This document shows positions 9,083-20,100 of a DNA stretch of 64,000 nt, one piece after another. The position numbers and the translations under genes were made by a program. Each line of letters starts with the position of its first letter. The stretch's first letter is position 1. Source of the stretch: Pirellulaceae bacterium (GTDB lineage: Bacteria > Planctomycetota > Planctomycetia > Pirellulales > Pirellulaceae); assembly GCA_020852965.1 (NCBI GenBank), contig JADYZV010000059.1:16994-80993 (forward strand). The letters are read 5' to 3'. Below the pieces are notes generated by a model, which worked only from the letters and a program-made list of their open reading frames with translations, ran no database searches and was not told where the DNA came from.

Positions 9083-10471
9083 TTATTGCCTTGGTCCCAA
9101 TAGTCGAAAACTGACCTCATGACGGTTTTGGTTGCCGTCGACGATCAACAGCGTCAGCGGCACATTGCCGTTGCCAAAAGTCAAACTGCTAGGGAATCGA
9201 ACCCTCAGCGGCACAAGGCTCATCTCACCAGGTTGCAGTTCCAATTGCGAATCATCAAACACATCGAGCGTGGCCGTCTTGGGCGTCAGCACTTCCAATG
9301 CATAGCTCTGCGGCGAGTCGGTGCGATTGACCAAACGCATGCTGAACGTATTTGAGATCAGCCCGCGATCGACACTCGTGAACGGTGCCCCTTTGCCACG
9401 AATAACCCTCGCGTCGAAGCCATGGCGGGCGGACAGTGCATAAACCAATCCCGATACAACTCCAATCAACAGCAAAGCGTAGATAGCCGTGCGGGCGCGT
9501 AGGATCCGAGGAGGTTTCTTCTTCAATGCATCTTCCGACGAGTAGCGAATCAGGCCTCGTGGATAGCCCACTTTATCCATCACGTCATCACACGCGTCAA
9601 TGCACTGCGTACAGTTGATACACTCCATCTGTAGGCCGTCGCGAATATCGATTCCTGTTGGGCAGACAACCACGCATTGGTTGCAGTCGACACAGTCTCC
9701 CGCCTTGTCCTCTGGCAGGTGCTTGCCCTTCTTGCGCGGCTCCCCCCGAGTATAGTCGTAGGCCACAATCAACGACTGTGGGTCGAGCATCACGGACTGC
9801 AATCGTCCGTATGGACAGGCGATTAAGCAGGTTTGTTCGCGGAAGTAATAGAAGTCGTAGGCAAGCAGCGCGGTCGTGGAGGCCATGACAAGGAATGCGG
9901 CTGGGTGTTCGAGCGGCGAACTACGAACCCATACCGCTAGTTTTTCTGTGCCAACGAAATAGGCCAAAAAAGTGTGTGCTAAGAACATGCTCAGTAAAAT
10001 GTAAACGCCCATTCGCGCAATTTGACGCGGCGCGGACATCGGCTGCTTGGGCTTCCCCCCCTTTCCTCCCGTCCCTTCGAAGAGTCGATCGATGGGGCGA
10101 AAGAGGTACTCCATATAGACCGTTTGGGGACAGGCCCAACCGCACCAGGCGCGGCCTGTAATTGCCGTCACAAACACGATCGCGATAAAAGCTCCTAGCA
10201 TCGCCAGCGCCAGCAGCAGCGTATCGGTCGGCAAGAATGTATAACCGAAGATGGTGAACTTACGAGCCGTGATGTCGAGTTGAATTAGCGGTTTGCCGGC
10301 CATACGAATGTAGGGCACCACCACAAAGATAACCATCAGCACATAGGCTACTGCGCGACGTCGATGCCACCAGACCCCCTTGGACAACTTCGGCCTTAAC
10401 CAACGACGGGTACCGTCACTTTCCAAAGTACTGAGCACAGGTAGCGATAACTTCGCCTGACGGTCATTCAT
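9083..10471 (-). CDS. ccoG: CcoG/FixG polyferredoxin, copper-linked cbb3 maturation factor
   Basis: A 462-residue membrane protein. N-terminal helices include the GRAWCGWACPQTVYMEYLF motif characteristic of CcoG/RdxA/NapH-like proteins and a CLIACPYGR element. Two 4Fe-4S sites follow (CVDCNQCVVVCPTGID and CINCTQCIDACDD). After a further membrane helix the C-terminus is an Ig-like domain (FixG_C). CcoG reduces Cu(II) for oxidase assembly in studied systems. The gene lies 9 bp after ccoP and 4 bp before ccoH, in one operon. Confidence 0.93.
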   Translation of the reverse strand: MNDRQAKLSLPVLSTLESDGTRRWLRPKLSKGVWWHRRRAVAYVLMVIFVVVPYIRMAGKPLIQLDITARKFTIFGYTFLPTDTLLLALAMLGAFIAIVFVTAITGRAWCGWACPQTVYMEYLFRPIDRLFEGTGGKGGKPKQPMSAPRQIARMGVYILLSMFLAHTFLAYFVGTEKLAVWVRSSPLEHPAAFLVMASTTALLAYDFYYFREQTCLIACPYGRLQSVMLDPQSLIVAYDYTRGEPRKKGKHLPEDKAGDCVDCNQCVVVCPTGIDIRDGLQMECINCTQCIDACDDVMDKVGYPRGLIRYSSEDALKKKPPRILRARTAIYALLLIGVVSGLVYALSARHGFDARVIRGKGAPFTSVDRGLISNTFSMRLVNRTDSPQSYALEVLTPKTATLDVFDDSQLELQPGEMSLVPLRVRFPSSLTFGNGNVPLTLLIVDGNQNRHEVSFRLLGPRQ

Positions 10472-10480
10472 TGGGCTCTA

Positions 10481-11137
10481 CTAACCTTCTTTCGCCGCAT
10501 CGGGCTGGCCCGCCTCGGCTTCTTTTTCAGCGGGGGTATCCGCCGCGCTCGCGGAAGGCTCAGGCCACGGAGGAATCTCGCTCCCCTCAGGTGGCTTGCC
10601 CCCTTCGTGTTCCGTACCACGCAGCGAGGCAACGTACGCGGAAACCAAAACAATCTCATTAGGTAACAGGCGAGTCCCCCAAGCGGGCATGGCACCGTTG
10701 CCCGCTCCTTGGGTGATGACGCGCGCGATGTCTTCGACCTTATGCACGTTCTTGAAGTAATCGTCCGTCAGGTTCGGGCCCACTTTGCCTATTCCGTCGA
10801 GCCCATGACAGGAGACGCAGTTGGTCTTGTAAAGCGTTTGCCCAACACTCAACCAGCTTTTCCGGCCTTTCGCTAGCGCGCTGGAATAGAGCAGGATATT
10901 GTCGGCTGTGGGCTGCAAGTCGCCGATCTCGGAAAATTGCAAACGCGTGTTGGCCGCCAGCGCTGCATCGTATTGATCGGTCATGGAACGCCCCGGTGCC
11001 CCGATATGAAAGAACAAGGCATAGAACATACTGTAGACGATCGAGCCCACGAACATCCACTTCCACCAACCCGGCAATGGATTGTCGAACTCTTGGATGC
11101 CATCGTAGCTGTGTTGAATAAGCGGTTCATTTTCCAT
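10481..11137 (-). CDS. ccoP: CcoP-like subunit of cbb3 oxidase with a single haem c site
   Basis: The 218-residue protein starts MENEPLIQHSYDGIQEFDN, with the typical CcoP N-terminus (YDGI-x-E-x-DNPLPGWW), then one membrane helix (MFVGSIVYSMFYALFFHI) and one cytochrome c domain with CVSCHG and MPAWG. Most proteobacterial CcoP proteins have two haem c sites and about 300 residues; only one is present here, so this is a short monohaem form. The C-terminal 35 residues are charged and low in complexity. ATG 11137 lies within the end of ccoQ, giving an 11-bp overlap. It follows ccoQ and precedes ccoG. Confidence 0.88.
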   Translation of the reverse strand: MENEPLIQHSYDGIQEFDNPLPGWWKWMFVGSIVYSMFYALFFHIGAPGRSMTDQYDAALAANTRLQFSEIGDLQPTADNILLYSSALAKGRKSWLSVGQTLYKTNCVSCHGLDGIGKVGPNLTDDYFKNVHKVEDIARVITQGAGNGAMPAWGTRLLPNEIVLVSAYVASLRGTEHEGGKPPEGSEIPPWPEPSASAADTPAEKEAEAGQPDAAKEG

Positions 11138-11309
11138 CAAACGGATCCTTAACTTCATCACTCAATGGGATCGACGCGAATCGATCGGTGGCTTCGCGGC
11201 TCAAGCGCAGTGCTCCGTAGAAGATCAGCACGAAAGCCGCAACGAAGATCAGCAGTGCTGCTTCGGCGCAGTCCGAATAATCGAGCGCGCTGACGATATC
11301 TTGTATCAT
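11127..11309 (-). CDS. ccoQ: CcoQ-like small cbb3 oxidase subunit
   Basis: A 60-residue protein with a central membrane helix (AALLIFVAAFVLIFYGALRL) and a short charged tail ending DPFDGK, in the usual ccoQ position between ccoNO and ccoP. CcoQ stabilises the oxidase complex. The sequence is poorly conserved, as is usual for this family, so the call rests on size, topology and position. Its 3' end overlaps the ccoP start. Confidence 0.75.
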   Translation of the reverse strand: MIQDIVSALDYSDCAEAALLIFVAAFVLIFYGALRLSREATDRFASIPLSDEVKDPFDGK

Positions 11310-11412
11310 TGTTTTCTCTCAATAATCGCTTAACCTGGATTATTCACGACTCACTAAATGCAACTCTCCACCCTCCTGCCTGCGGGAGGGGCGGGCTCCA
11401 CTTCGGACCAAA

Positions 11413-11430
11413 GCGGGGATAAATCCCCGC
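11413..11430. terminator. Hairpin GCGGGGATAAATCCCCGC between ccoNO and ccoQ
   Basis: A perfect 7-8 bp GC-rich stem with a tiny loop lies in the 132-bp gap after ccoNO. There is no T-run on either strand, so it may be an mRNA-processing or attenuating hairpin that sets ccoNO above downstream genes, or another dispersed palindrome. Seen directly; function is inference. Confidence 0.35.
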
Positions 11431-11441
11431 ACTCCCAAGGA

Positions 11442-13772
11442 CTACTTCTGGGCGGTGGCGTCGACCGGCTCGGCAGGCGCCTCTTCACCCGGAACTTCTT
11501 CACCGGGCGACGCTCCAGACGGTGCGGGAGCCTCCTCGGTGCGGAAGATATCGGTTCCCAGTCGCTGCACGTAGGCGATCAGGGCAATTACTTGCTTCTC
11601 GTGAACACCCGCTGGGCCACCTTGCTTGACGATGTCGGCGGCTATTTCTTCAGCTTGGCGTCTAGCCAATGCATCACTCTCTTCCAGCTCATTCGTATAC
11701 GGTGCGCCCAACCAGTGTGCCGCTTTGACCAGCGGAGCAATAGCAGAGAACTTCAAATCGTCCGTGAGCAAGTGATCATAGCTGGGCATGACCGATCCGG
11801 GAGACATAAGCTCGGGATCTTCGAAGTGCGTCCAGTGCCAGAAGCTACTCTGCCGCCCTCCCTCGCGCGCCAGGTCAGGACCGATGCGACGGCTGCCCCA
11901 TTGGAACGGACGGTCATAAATGAACTCACCCGGCTTGCTGTACTCGCCATAGCGCTTGGTTTCCGCCACCATCGGGCGGATCTGCTGCGAGTGACAGTTG
12001 TAACAACCTTCGGAGGTGTAAATCTGTCGTCCAGCCAATTCGAGCGGCGTATACGGTTTCACGGTAGCGATCGTCGGAATGTTACTGCGAATTAGAAACG
12101 TCGGAATCACTTCGAACAGTGTGGCGATCACCACTGCCAAGGTCGCCAACACGGTGAACTTGACCGGCAGGCGTTCCCACTGGCGGTGCCAATCCATGCG
12201 CGCCCAAACCTCGATCTTTTTGCCAACTTCCAATACGGGAGCAGTCGCCAATTCGCTGACTGGCGCAGGCGCGTGATCTTCGTAGTGCTTGCTCAGCCGT
12301 GGTGCCGAGTAGACGGGCACTTCGTATTTGGCCGGTCGGGCTCGCCAAGTCATCAAAGCATTGACGCCCAACATCCCCACTCCGACGAAATAGAGAGTCC
12401 CCCCCAAAACACGCAGCCACCACAGCGGCACGACACTTGGCATCGTTTCGATAAAGTCGGGGTACATCAACTGACCGGTCGCAGGGTCGATAGCTCGCCA
12501 CATCAATCCTTGCAACAATCCGGCAGCGTAAATCGGTACAATATACAGCAGGATGCCGAGTGTACCGATCCAGAAGTGCAAGCCCATCAGCTTGGGACTC
12601 CACAGCTTGGTTTGATACAGTCTCGGCAACATCCAATACAACATGCCGAAGATCATGAACCCGTTCCAGCCCAGGGTGCCTGCATGAACGTGAGCGATGG
12701 TCCAGTCGGTATAGTGGCTGAGCGCGTTGACACTCTTGATCGATAGCAGTGGCCCCTCGAACGTAGCCATGCCGTAGAAAGTAACACCCACCACAAAGAA
12801 CTTGAGGATCGGGTCGGCTGCCACTTTGTGCCAAGCACCGCGCAAGGTAAGCAATCCGTTGATCATCCCCCCCCAGCTCGGCATCCACAGCATCAAGCTA
12901 AACAGCATGCCTAGGGTGCTCGCCCACTCTGGCAGCGAGGTGTAGTGCACATGGTGCGGGCCGGCCCAAATATAGATGAACACCAACGACCAGAAGTGGA
13001 TAATACTCAGCTTGTAACTGAACACCGGGCGCTCAGCCGCCTTCGGCAAGTAGTAGTACATCAGACCTAGAAAGGGAGTCGTCAAAACGAAAGCCACCGC
13101 GTTGTGACCATACCACCACTGCATAAACGCGTCTTGCACGCCGGCGTATATCGAATAGCCATGGAACCAACTGGTCGGGACCACCAAATTGTTAAACACA
13201 TGCAGCAAGGCTACTGTAACAATTGTGGAAATGTAAAACCACAACGCTACGTACATATGGCGTTCGCGTCTATGGATTAGGGTCATCAGGAAGTTACCAC
13301 CGAAAATCAGTAGCCACACAACGGCGATGGCGATATCGATCGGCCACTCGAATTCGGCGTACTCGCGGCTTTGCGTAATCCCCAACGGCAGGGTGATCGC
13401 CGCGGCGACGATAATCGCTTGCCAGCCCCAGAAGTGCATTCGGCTGAGCGTGTCACTCCACATCCGCGCTTTGCACAGTCGCTGAGTACTGTAGTAAATG
13501 GCAGCGAAGATACCGTTTCCCCCGAATGCGAAAATCGCCGCGTTGGTATGCAGCGGACGCAAACGCCCAAAAGAGATCCACGGCAGGCCACCGGTTAACC
13601 ACGGTACCACTAGCACCACGGCTACGATCAAACCCACCAGTGTCGCTACCAGCCCCCACACGATCGTGGCGGTTACGAACAAGCGGACTATGCCATCGTC
13701 GTAACTGAAACTCTCCATCTCGCCCGCAGGTTGACTGGAGGCCTGCTTGGTATCGGTAGCAACTGTCGACAT
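11442..13772 (-). CDS. ccoNO: Fused CcoN-CcoO, catalytic and monohaem subunits of cbb3 cytochrome oxidase
   Basis: A 776-residue fusion. Residues about 25-500 are the haem-copper oxidase subunit I (CcoN), with haem and CuB ligands visible in LHTNAAIF, WWYGHNAVAF, GPHHVHYTS and HVHAGTLGWNG. Residues about 535-750 are CcoO: one membrane helix (FTVLATLAVVIATLFEVIPTF) and one haem c site (EGCYNCHSQQIRP, Cys 590-His 594), with MPSYDHL later. The enzyme is a high-affinity terminal oxidase reducing O2 at the cytoplasmic membrane. ATG 13772 follows AAGAAG; a GTG lies one codon upstream. It is the first gene of the operon, divergent from a sigma-54 activator. Confidence 0.95.
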   Translation of the reverse strand: MSTVATDTKQASSQPAGEMESFSYDDGIVRLFVTATIVWGLVATLVGLIVAVVLVVPWLTGGLPWISFGRLRPLHTNAAIFAFGGNGIFAAIYYSTQRLCKARMWSDTLSRMHFWGWQAIIVAAAITLPLGITQSREYAEFEWPIDIAIAVVWLLIFGGNFLMTLIHRRERHMYVALWFYISTIVTVALLHVFNNLVVPTSWFHGYSIYAGVQDAFMQWWYGHNAVAFVLTTPFLGLMYYYLPKAAERPVFSYKLSIIHFWSLVFIYIWAGPHHVHYTSLPEWASTLGMLFSLMLWMPSWGGMINGLLTLRGAWHKVAADPILKFFVVGVTFYGMATFEGPLLSIKSVNALSHYTDWTIAHVHAGTLGWNGFMIFGMLYWMLPRLYQTKLWSPKLMGLHFWIGTLGILLYIVPIYAAGLLQGLMWRAIDPATGQLMYPDFIETMPSVVPLWWLRVLGGTLYFVGVGMLGVNALMTWRARPAKYEVPVYSAPRLSKHYEDHAPAPVSELATAPVLEVGKKIEVWARMDWHRQWERLPVKFTVLATLAVVIATLFEVIPTFLIRSNIPTIATVKPYTPLELAGRQIYTSEGCYNCHSQQIRPMVAETKRYGEYSKPGEFIYDRPFQWGSRRIGPDLAREGGRQSSFWHWTHFEDPELMSPGSVMPSYDHLLTDDLKFSAIAPLVKAAHWLGAPYTNELEESDALARRQAEEIAADIVKQGGPAGVHEKQVIALIAYVQRLGTDIFRTEEAPAPSGASPGEEVPGEEAPAEPVDATAQK

Positions 13773-14099
13773 CACTTCTTCTTAGCTAAAAAGAAATCCA
13801 TGGAACGATTCTGCAACTGCTCGGCGAATCCATTTCGCTCTCCCAGGCTGCACTGTCACAACTTGGGGCGCAATCGACTGCAACTATCGTAACAAGTTAA
13901 CGAAACTTCCCAAACGGGTATACCTGCGTTAAATTGACGCATCGCTCCGGGTATTCTGTCACAGTCATAAAGATGAGTTTAGCTTCCAGCTTGCCTTTTT
14001 CGGAATCATCGGTGACAGGCAAGCCTGGAGGCTCAGGGAAAAGCAGATGTACAACCGACGCGGAGCGTCGGGCCACATTCCGTCGAGGCTATTAAGCTG
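13773..14099. other. Divergent intergenic region between cco operon and sigma-54 activator
   Basis: This 327-bp gap must hold promoters for both directions. I see no convincing FNR/Anr palindrome (TTGAT-N4-ATCAA) and no -24/-12 (TGGCAC-N5-TTGCA) site. A family A hairpin repeat lies at 14055-14079, about 20 bp before the activator start. Confidence 0.5.
14055..14079 (+). repeat. Family A hairpin repeat in the 5' leader of the sigma-54 activator
   Basis: A consensus copy: CCGACGCGGAGCGTCGG then GCCACATT. It lies 20 bp upstream of the ATG at 14100 and could form a hairpin in the activator mRNA close to its ribosome site. Confidence 0.85.
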
Positions 14100-15548
<1,449 letters not shown>

Positions 15549-15555
15549 CCGTCGA

Positions 15556-15599
15556 GCGTTAAGCCTGTCAAGTTAACACTTAACACTTTTGCTTAACGC
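15556..15599. terminator. Inverted repeat after the sigma-54 activator gene
   Basis: GCGTTAAG (15556-15563) and CTTAACGC (15592-15599) form a perfect 8-bp stem with a 28-base loop, 8 bp after the stop codon. There is no T-tract, so termination is only a possibility. Confidence 0.3.
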
Positions 15600-15609
15600 G
15601 TCTAAGGAT

Positions 15610-15634
15610 GTAGCGCGGTGGTCCCCCACCGTAG
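15610..15634. repeat. Family C palindromic repeat (CGGTGG-TCCCCCACCG type)
   Basis: A near-palindromic stretch, GTAGCGCGGTGGTCCCCC followed by ACCGTAG, closely matching copies clustered at 54372-54502. It lies between convergent-free genes with no coding capacity seen in 15549-15811. Confidence 0.7.
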
Positions 15635-15811
15635 ACTTCAAAAACCTCTGCGCTTCCCAACATATCCCTACATAAAATCACGTTTCACGTGTCGTGGTCT
15701 AGCATTTGCAACTGGGACCATGAGCTGGCCAATGCTCAATGTGCTATCGCACCCTCACCGAGCCAGTTCAGCGTACGTCGTATCCACCAACGCAATCAGA
15801 AAGTATCTCCA

Positions 15812-15979
15812 ATGCTCGATTGGCAAATTATCCTGTTGGTCTTTGTGACCTGGATCGTCCTCAACCGTTGGCTGCTCCCAGCCCTGGGCATCCGGACGTG
15901 CATGAGCGGCCAGTGCGCGGTGCGCCCAACTATAAAAACCGAACCACCTGCTGATTCCAATAGCATCGACCCATCGTAA
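15812..15979 (+). CDS. Small membrane protein upstream of an RND efflux pair
   Basis: A 55-residue protein: one membrane helix (IILLVFVTWIVLNRWLLPAL), then GIRTCMSGQCAVR with a CxxxxC pair, then a short polar tail. It ends 7 bp before the membrane-fusion protein gene, so it is probably the first gene of that operon. AGAAAG lies upstream of the ATG. I do not recognise the family; the cysteine pair could bind metal or form a disulfide. Confidence 0.55.
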   Translation: MLDWQIILLVFVTWIVLNRWLLPALGIRTCMSGQCAVRPTIKTEPPADSNSIDPS

Positions 15980-15986
15980 ACAGATT

Positions 15987-17153
15987 ATGTCAAAGCATTC
16001 AATTCGTCCCAGGCTAGCCCAATCCCTGCAGGTGCTCAAAACGTGGAGTATCGTCATCGTCGGCACGCTCGGCGTGGGGGTCATTTTGCTGTATCTAGCA
16101 GGAGTGTTTAGTCCCAAAGTACCATCCGGCGAGGGCCATGCGTTCCGACATCGTGCACTGCCCGCAGGCGCTCAGTTTGCACAAGCCGAGCTGCTGCGCC
16201 GCCCCCGATTCGAGTCTGCCGTGGGCTCAATCGCGCCAGTTCACCAATCGTCGATAGCCGCCAAGATCTTAGCCCGAGTACTCGAAGTGAATGTCACCGC
16301 TGGGCAACCGGTACTCGCCGGCGATGTGCTAGTACGCCTGAACGATGACGACTTGCGTTCGCGCCTGCAACAGGCCGAGGCACAGCACGAGGCGGCTGGG
16401 GCTAGGCTCAATCAGGCCCGCTCCGATTACCAGCGCGCCAGCGGCCTAATTCAAGGCAACGCCATCTCGCGCGCCGAATACGAATCGCTGGCAACCGCAG
16501 TGCGCACCAGCGAAGCGGAGCTCGAGCGTACGGCTCGAGTGATCGATGAGACGAACATCTTTCTCGACTACGCCACCATCACCGCCCCCTTCGACGGCGT
16601 CGTCGTTGACAAACAAGCCCAAGCGGGCGACATGGTCACGCCGGGACAGACCCTATTGACCGTCTACGATCCCAATCAAATGCAATTGGTCGCCAACGTC
16701 CGAGAGTCGCTGGCGATGAAATTGAAAGTCGGGCAAGAGGTCACCGCTAAGCTCGAAGCGCTCGATCACGAATGTTTGGCCACCGTGCGCGAGGTAGTAC
16801 CTCAAGCGGACGTGGGGAGCCGTTCATTCCAAGTCAAAGTCAGTGGGCCTTGTCCCCCAGGAGTATACAGCGGTATGTTCGGACGCATTCTACTGCCCCT
16901 CGAAGATGAACAGATTATTATTATCCCCGCAGCGGCCGTGCGCCGTGTCGGACAACTGACACTCGTCGATGTGCGCTCGGATGACGACGGATTGATACGA
17001 CGCAACGTTCAAATCGGTCGCCGATTCGGTGACGACATCGAGATCCTCTCCGGGCTGCGCCCGGGCGAACAAGTGCTGCTGCCTGTGGTTCCTGCCAGCA
17101 CTATCCCAGCAGGATTCAACTCAGCCGGCGGCAACCTGGAAGGAACGCACTAA
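15987..17153 (+). CDS. RND efflux membrane fusion protein (HlyD/AcrA type)
   Basis: A 388-residue periplasmic adaptor anchored by an N-terminal helix (TWSIVIVGTLGVGVILLYLAG). It has a biotinyl-lipoyl-like half (QSSIAAKILARVLEVNVTAGQPV), a coiled-coil hairpin (LQQAEAQHEAAGARLNQAR to AELERTARVIDE), the second lipoyl half (DYATITAPFDGVVVDKQAQ) and a beta-barrel region. It bridges an inner-membrane RND pump to an outer-membrane channel. The RND gene starts 1 bp after its stop. No TolC-type gene is nearby, so the channel must be encoded elsewhere. Confidence 0.92.
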   Translation: MSKHSIRPRLAQSLQVLKTWSIVIVGTLGVGVILLYLAGVFSPKVPSGEGHAFRHRALPAGAQFAQAELLRRPRFESAVGSIAPVHQSSIAAKILARVLEVNVTAGQPVLAGDVLVRLNDDDLRSRLQQAEAQHEAAGARLNQARSDYQRASGLIQGNAISRAEYESLATAVRTSEAELERTARVIDETNIFLDYATITAPFDGVVVDKQAQAGDMVTPGQTLLTVYDPNQMQLVANVRESLAMKLKVGQEVTAKLEALDHECLATVREVVPQADVGSRSFQVKVSGPCPPGVYSGMFGRILLPLEDEQIIIIPAAAVRRVGQLTLVDVRSDDDGLIRRNVQIGRRFGDDIEILSGLRPGEQVLLPVVPASTIPAGFNSAGGNLEGTH

Positions 17154-20100
17154 ATGTCGATGCGTCACACGCCCGACGATGGCCATACGGACGTGCTGTC
17201 GGGGATTGTTCGAATCTTCCTACATTCCAATCTGTCGATGATCCTGATCGTCTTCTCAGTGATTGTTGGTGCTGCGGCGCTGTTCATCACTCCGCGCGAA
17301 GAGGATCCGCAGATCGTCGTGCCGCTGGCCGATCTGTATGTGCAATTCCCCGGCCATACCGCCGACGAAGTCGAGCAGTTGGTATCCACCCCGCTGGAGC
17401 GCATGCTCTATCAGATCGATGGCGTGGAATATGTGTACAGTATGTCGCGCGACGATCAAGCCATTATTACCGTTCGTTTCTACGTGGGCCAGGATCGCGA
17501 GCGAAGCCTGGTGAAACTGTTCAAGAAGCTCAACGAGAATAACGACACCATCACTCCTGGAGTCACTGGCTGGGTTATGAAGCCGGTCGAAATCGACGAT
17601 GTGCCCGTCGTTACCCTAGCGCTAACCGGAGCAGGAGAGGATAGCTACCAATTGCGACGCATGGCCGAAGAGCTGGTCGAGCGTCTGTCGATTGTGCCAC
17701 AAGTTAGTCGCGCGGCGGTGATCGGTGGGCAATCGCGAACGGTCACCATCGAATTGAATCCCGAAACGCTGCGCGCCTATCAGTTGACGGCCATGGAGGT
17801 CACGCGAGCTGTCGATGGTGCCAATGCGGCGAGCCCCGCTGGCTCGTTCACACGCAATGATCAAGTGGTGCAGGTCGAAGCACGCGGTGGATTAACCAGC
17901 GCAGCGCAGTTGGGAGATGTCGTCGTTGGCGTCTTTGACCATCGACCCGTGTTTCTCAAAGACGTCGCTCGGCTCAGCGATGGCAGCCAAGAGGTCACCA
18001 GCTACACGCGACACGGTTGGGGCAGCGCGCGGGGCTTCGAGACCCATGCGGGTAGTCCGGGGACATTGCTGGGAGTCGAGCATGGAGATGGTGGTGTAGG
18101 TGGTGAAGCTAGTGGTAGTGGTAGTGGTAGTGGTAGTGGTAGTGGTAGTGCAGAAGATGGGGAGGTGTCGGGGGAGGGAATATCCGACGCGGAGCGTCGG
18201 GCCACATTGATGAGTCGCCCGACGGTGACGATCGCTATCTCCAAACAGAAAGGGTCGAACGCCGTTCGCGTCGCCCAGTCAGTCATTGATCGAGCCAACG
18301 AGCTAAAGCGAGAAATGCTCCCCGATGACGTGGAGCTGATTATCACTCGCAACAATGGCCTGACCGCCGACCACAAAGTCAACGAACTGGTGGAAGCGCT
18401 GGGCGTAGCCATCATCATCGTCGTGCTGCTACTGACTATCGGGCTCGGCTTTCGCGAAGCCATGATTGTCGCCGTGGCCGTCCCCGTCGTCTTCGGTTTG
18501 ACGCTGGCGGTGAACTTGCTGTTTGGTTACACCATCAATCGCGTAACGCTGTTCGCACTGATCTTGGCTTTGGGGCTGCTGGTGGATGATCCCATCGTGG
18601 ATGTGGAGAATATCGCCAGGCACTTTAACGATCGCAAAAAAGCCACGCGGCGAATTGTACTCGACGCCGTGGCTGAGATACGTCCGCCTTTGATCAGCGC
18701 TACTTTAGCGGTCATTGTCAGCTTCTTGCCGATGTTCTTTATCACGGGCATGATGGGACCCTACATGTCCCCGATGGCCCTCAACGTTCCCGTGGCCATG
18801 TTGATGTCGATGGTCGTCGCATTTACCATCACCCCTTGGCTGACATATCAACTGCTCAAGAAGCACTACCCCAACGAAGAATCGGGGCTGGATGCAAGCC
18901 AGAGCCATGTTGTAGAGAATGAAGCAGTTGCAGTCGCTGGAGGTCATCAAGCCTACGATCCCGAGGTAGTCAAGCAAACGCTGCTCTACCGCTTCTTCCG
19001 ACCGCTGATGGTCCCGCTACTAAAAACCCGGTTTCGAGCGATTGCGTTCTTGGCATTGATTGGCATCCTGACTGCTGCCGCTGCCGGCATGGGTGCCCTG
19101 CGCATGGTCCCATTGAAAATGCTCCCCTACGACAACAAGAACGAGTTCCTGTTGATTCTCGACATGGACGAAGGGACAACACTCGAGCGGACCGATGCTG
19201 TCATGCAGCAATTGGAGATCGCCGTGGCACAAGCCGCCGAGGTGACCGACTACACCAGCTATGTGGGGATCGCAGGGCCGATCGATTTCAACGGCATGGT
19301 CCGACATTACTACTTGCGCAATGATCCGCATCGAGCCGAAATGCGAGTCAACTTTGTCGGCAAGAAGAATCGGAGACTGCAAAGCCACGGTCTCAACTTG
19401 CGCATGCGCGACGAACTGACGCGCATCGCTGCCCAGGCGGGAGGCAAGCTCAGCGTGGTCGAATTGCCTCCTGGACCACCGGTATTGGCTTCCTTGGTAG
19501 CCGAAGTAACCGGTCGCCCGGACACTCCCTATGGCGATATCCTGAGCGCGGCCAGCATCATCGGGCAGCGCATGGCGCTCGAACCTGGCGTGGTCGAAGT
19601 GGATGATATCAGCGAGTCGGCGATGGCCAAATTCACCTTCATCCCCGACCAAGAGAAAGCTGCCCTGGCGGGAGTGAGTGTGGCTGAGATTGCCGATACG
19701 ATCCGCATCGCCCTCGAGGGGGACACGCAGCAAACACTTCGCGTCCATCACGAACGAGTCCCATTGCGTTTGACCTTTCGCCTCCCCAGAGCGCTTCGCT
19801 CCAGCCCGGCCGATCTGTCATTGCTCTCCGTGAAAGGTCGCGCAGGCAATGTCGTACTCCTAGCCGAACTGGGTAGCTGGAAGAGCTCGACCGTTAGCCA
19901 AACGATCTATCATAAGAACCTGCAGCGCATCGCCTATGTATTTGCCGAGTGCGCGGGTCGACCACCGGCCGAGTGTGTGATCGACATTCTGGCCGACCGA
20001 GTGGATACGGATGCTGCTACACTCGACAAACATGCAAAGCCCATCCCACTCGCCTCACGCACCTATCTCAACAACGGCAGCGGTATTGGCTGGAGCATCC

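Noticed and set aside
13773..14099. FNR/Anr or -24/-12 promoter for the cbb3 operon
   Set aside because: Expected biologically, but no site close enough to consensus was found on either strand; TTGACGCATC near 13934 lacks the second half.
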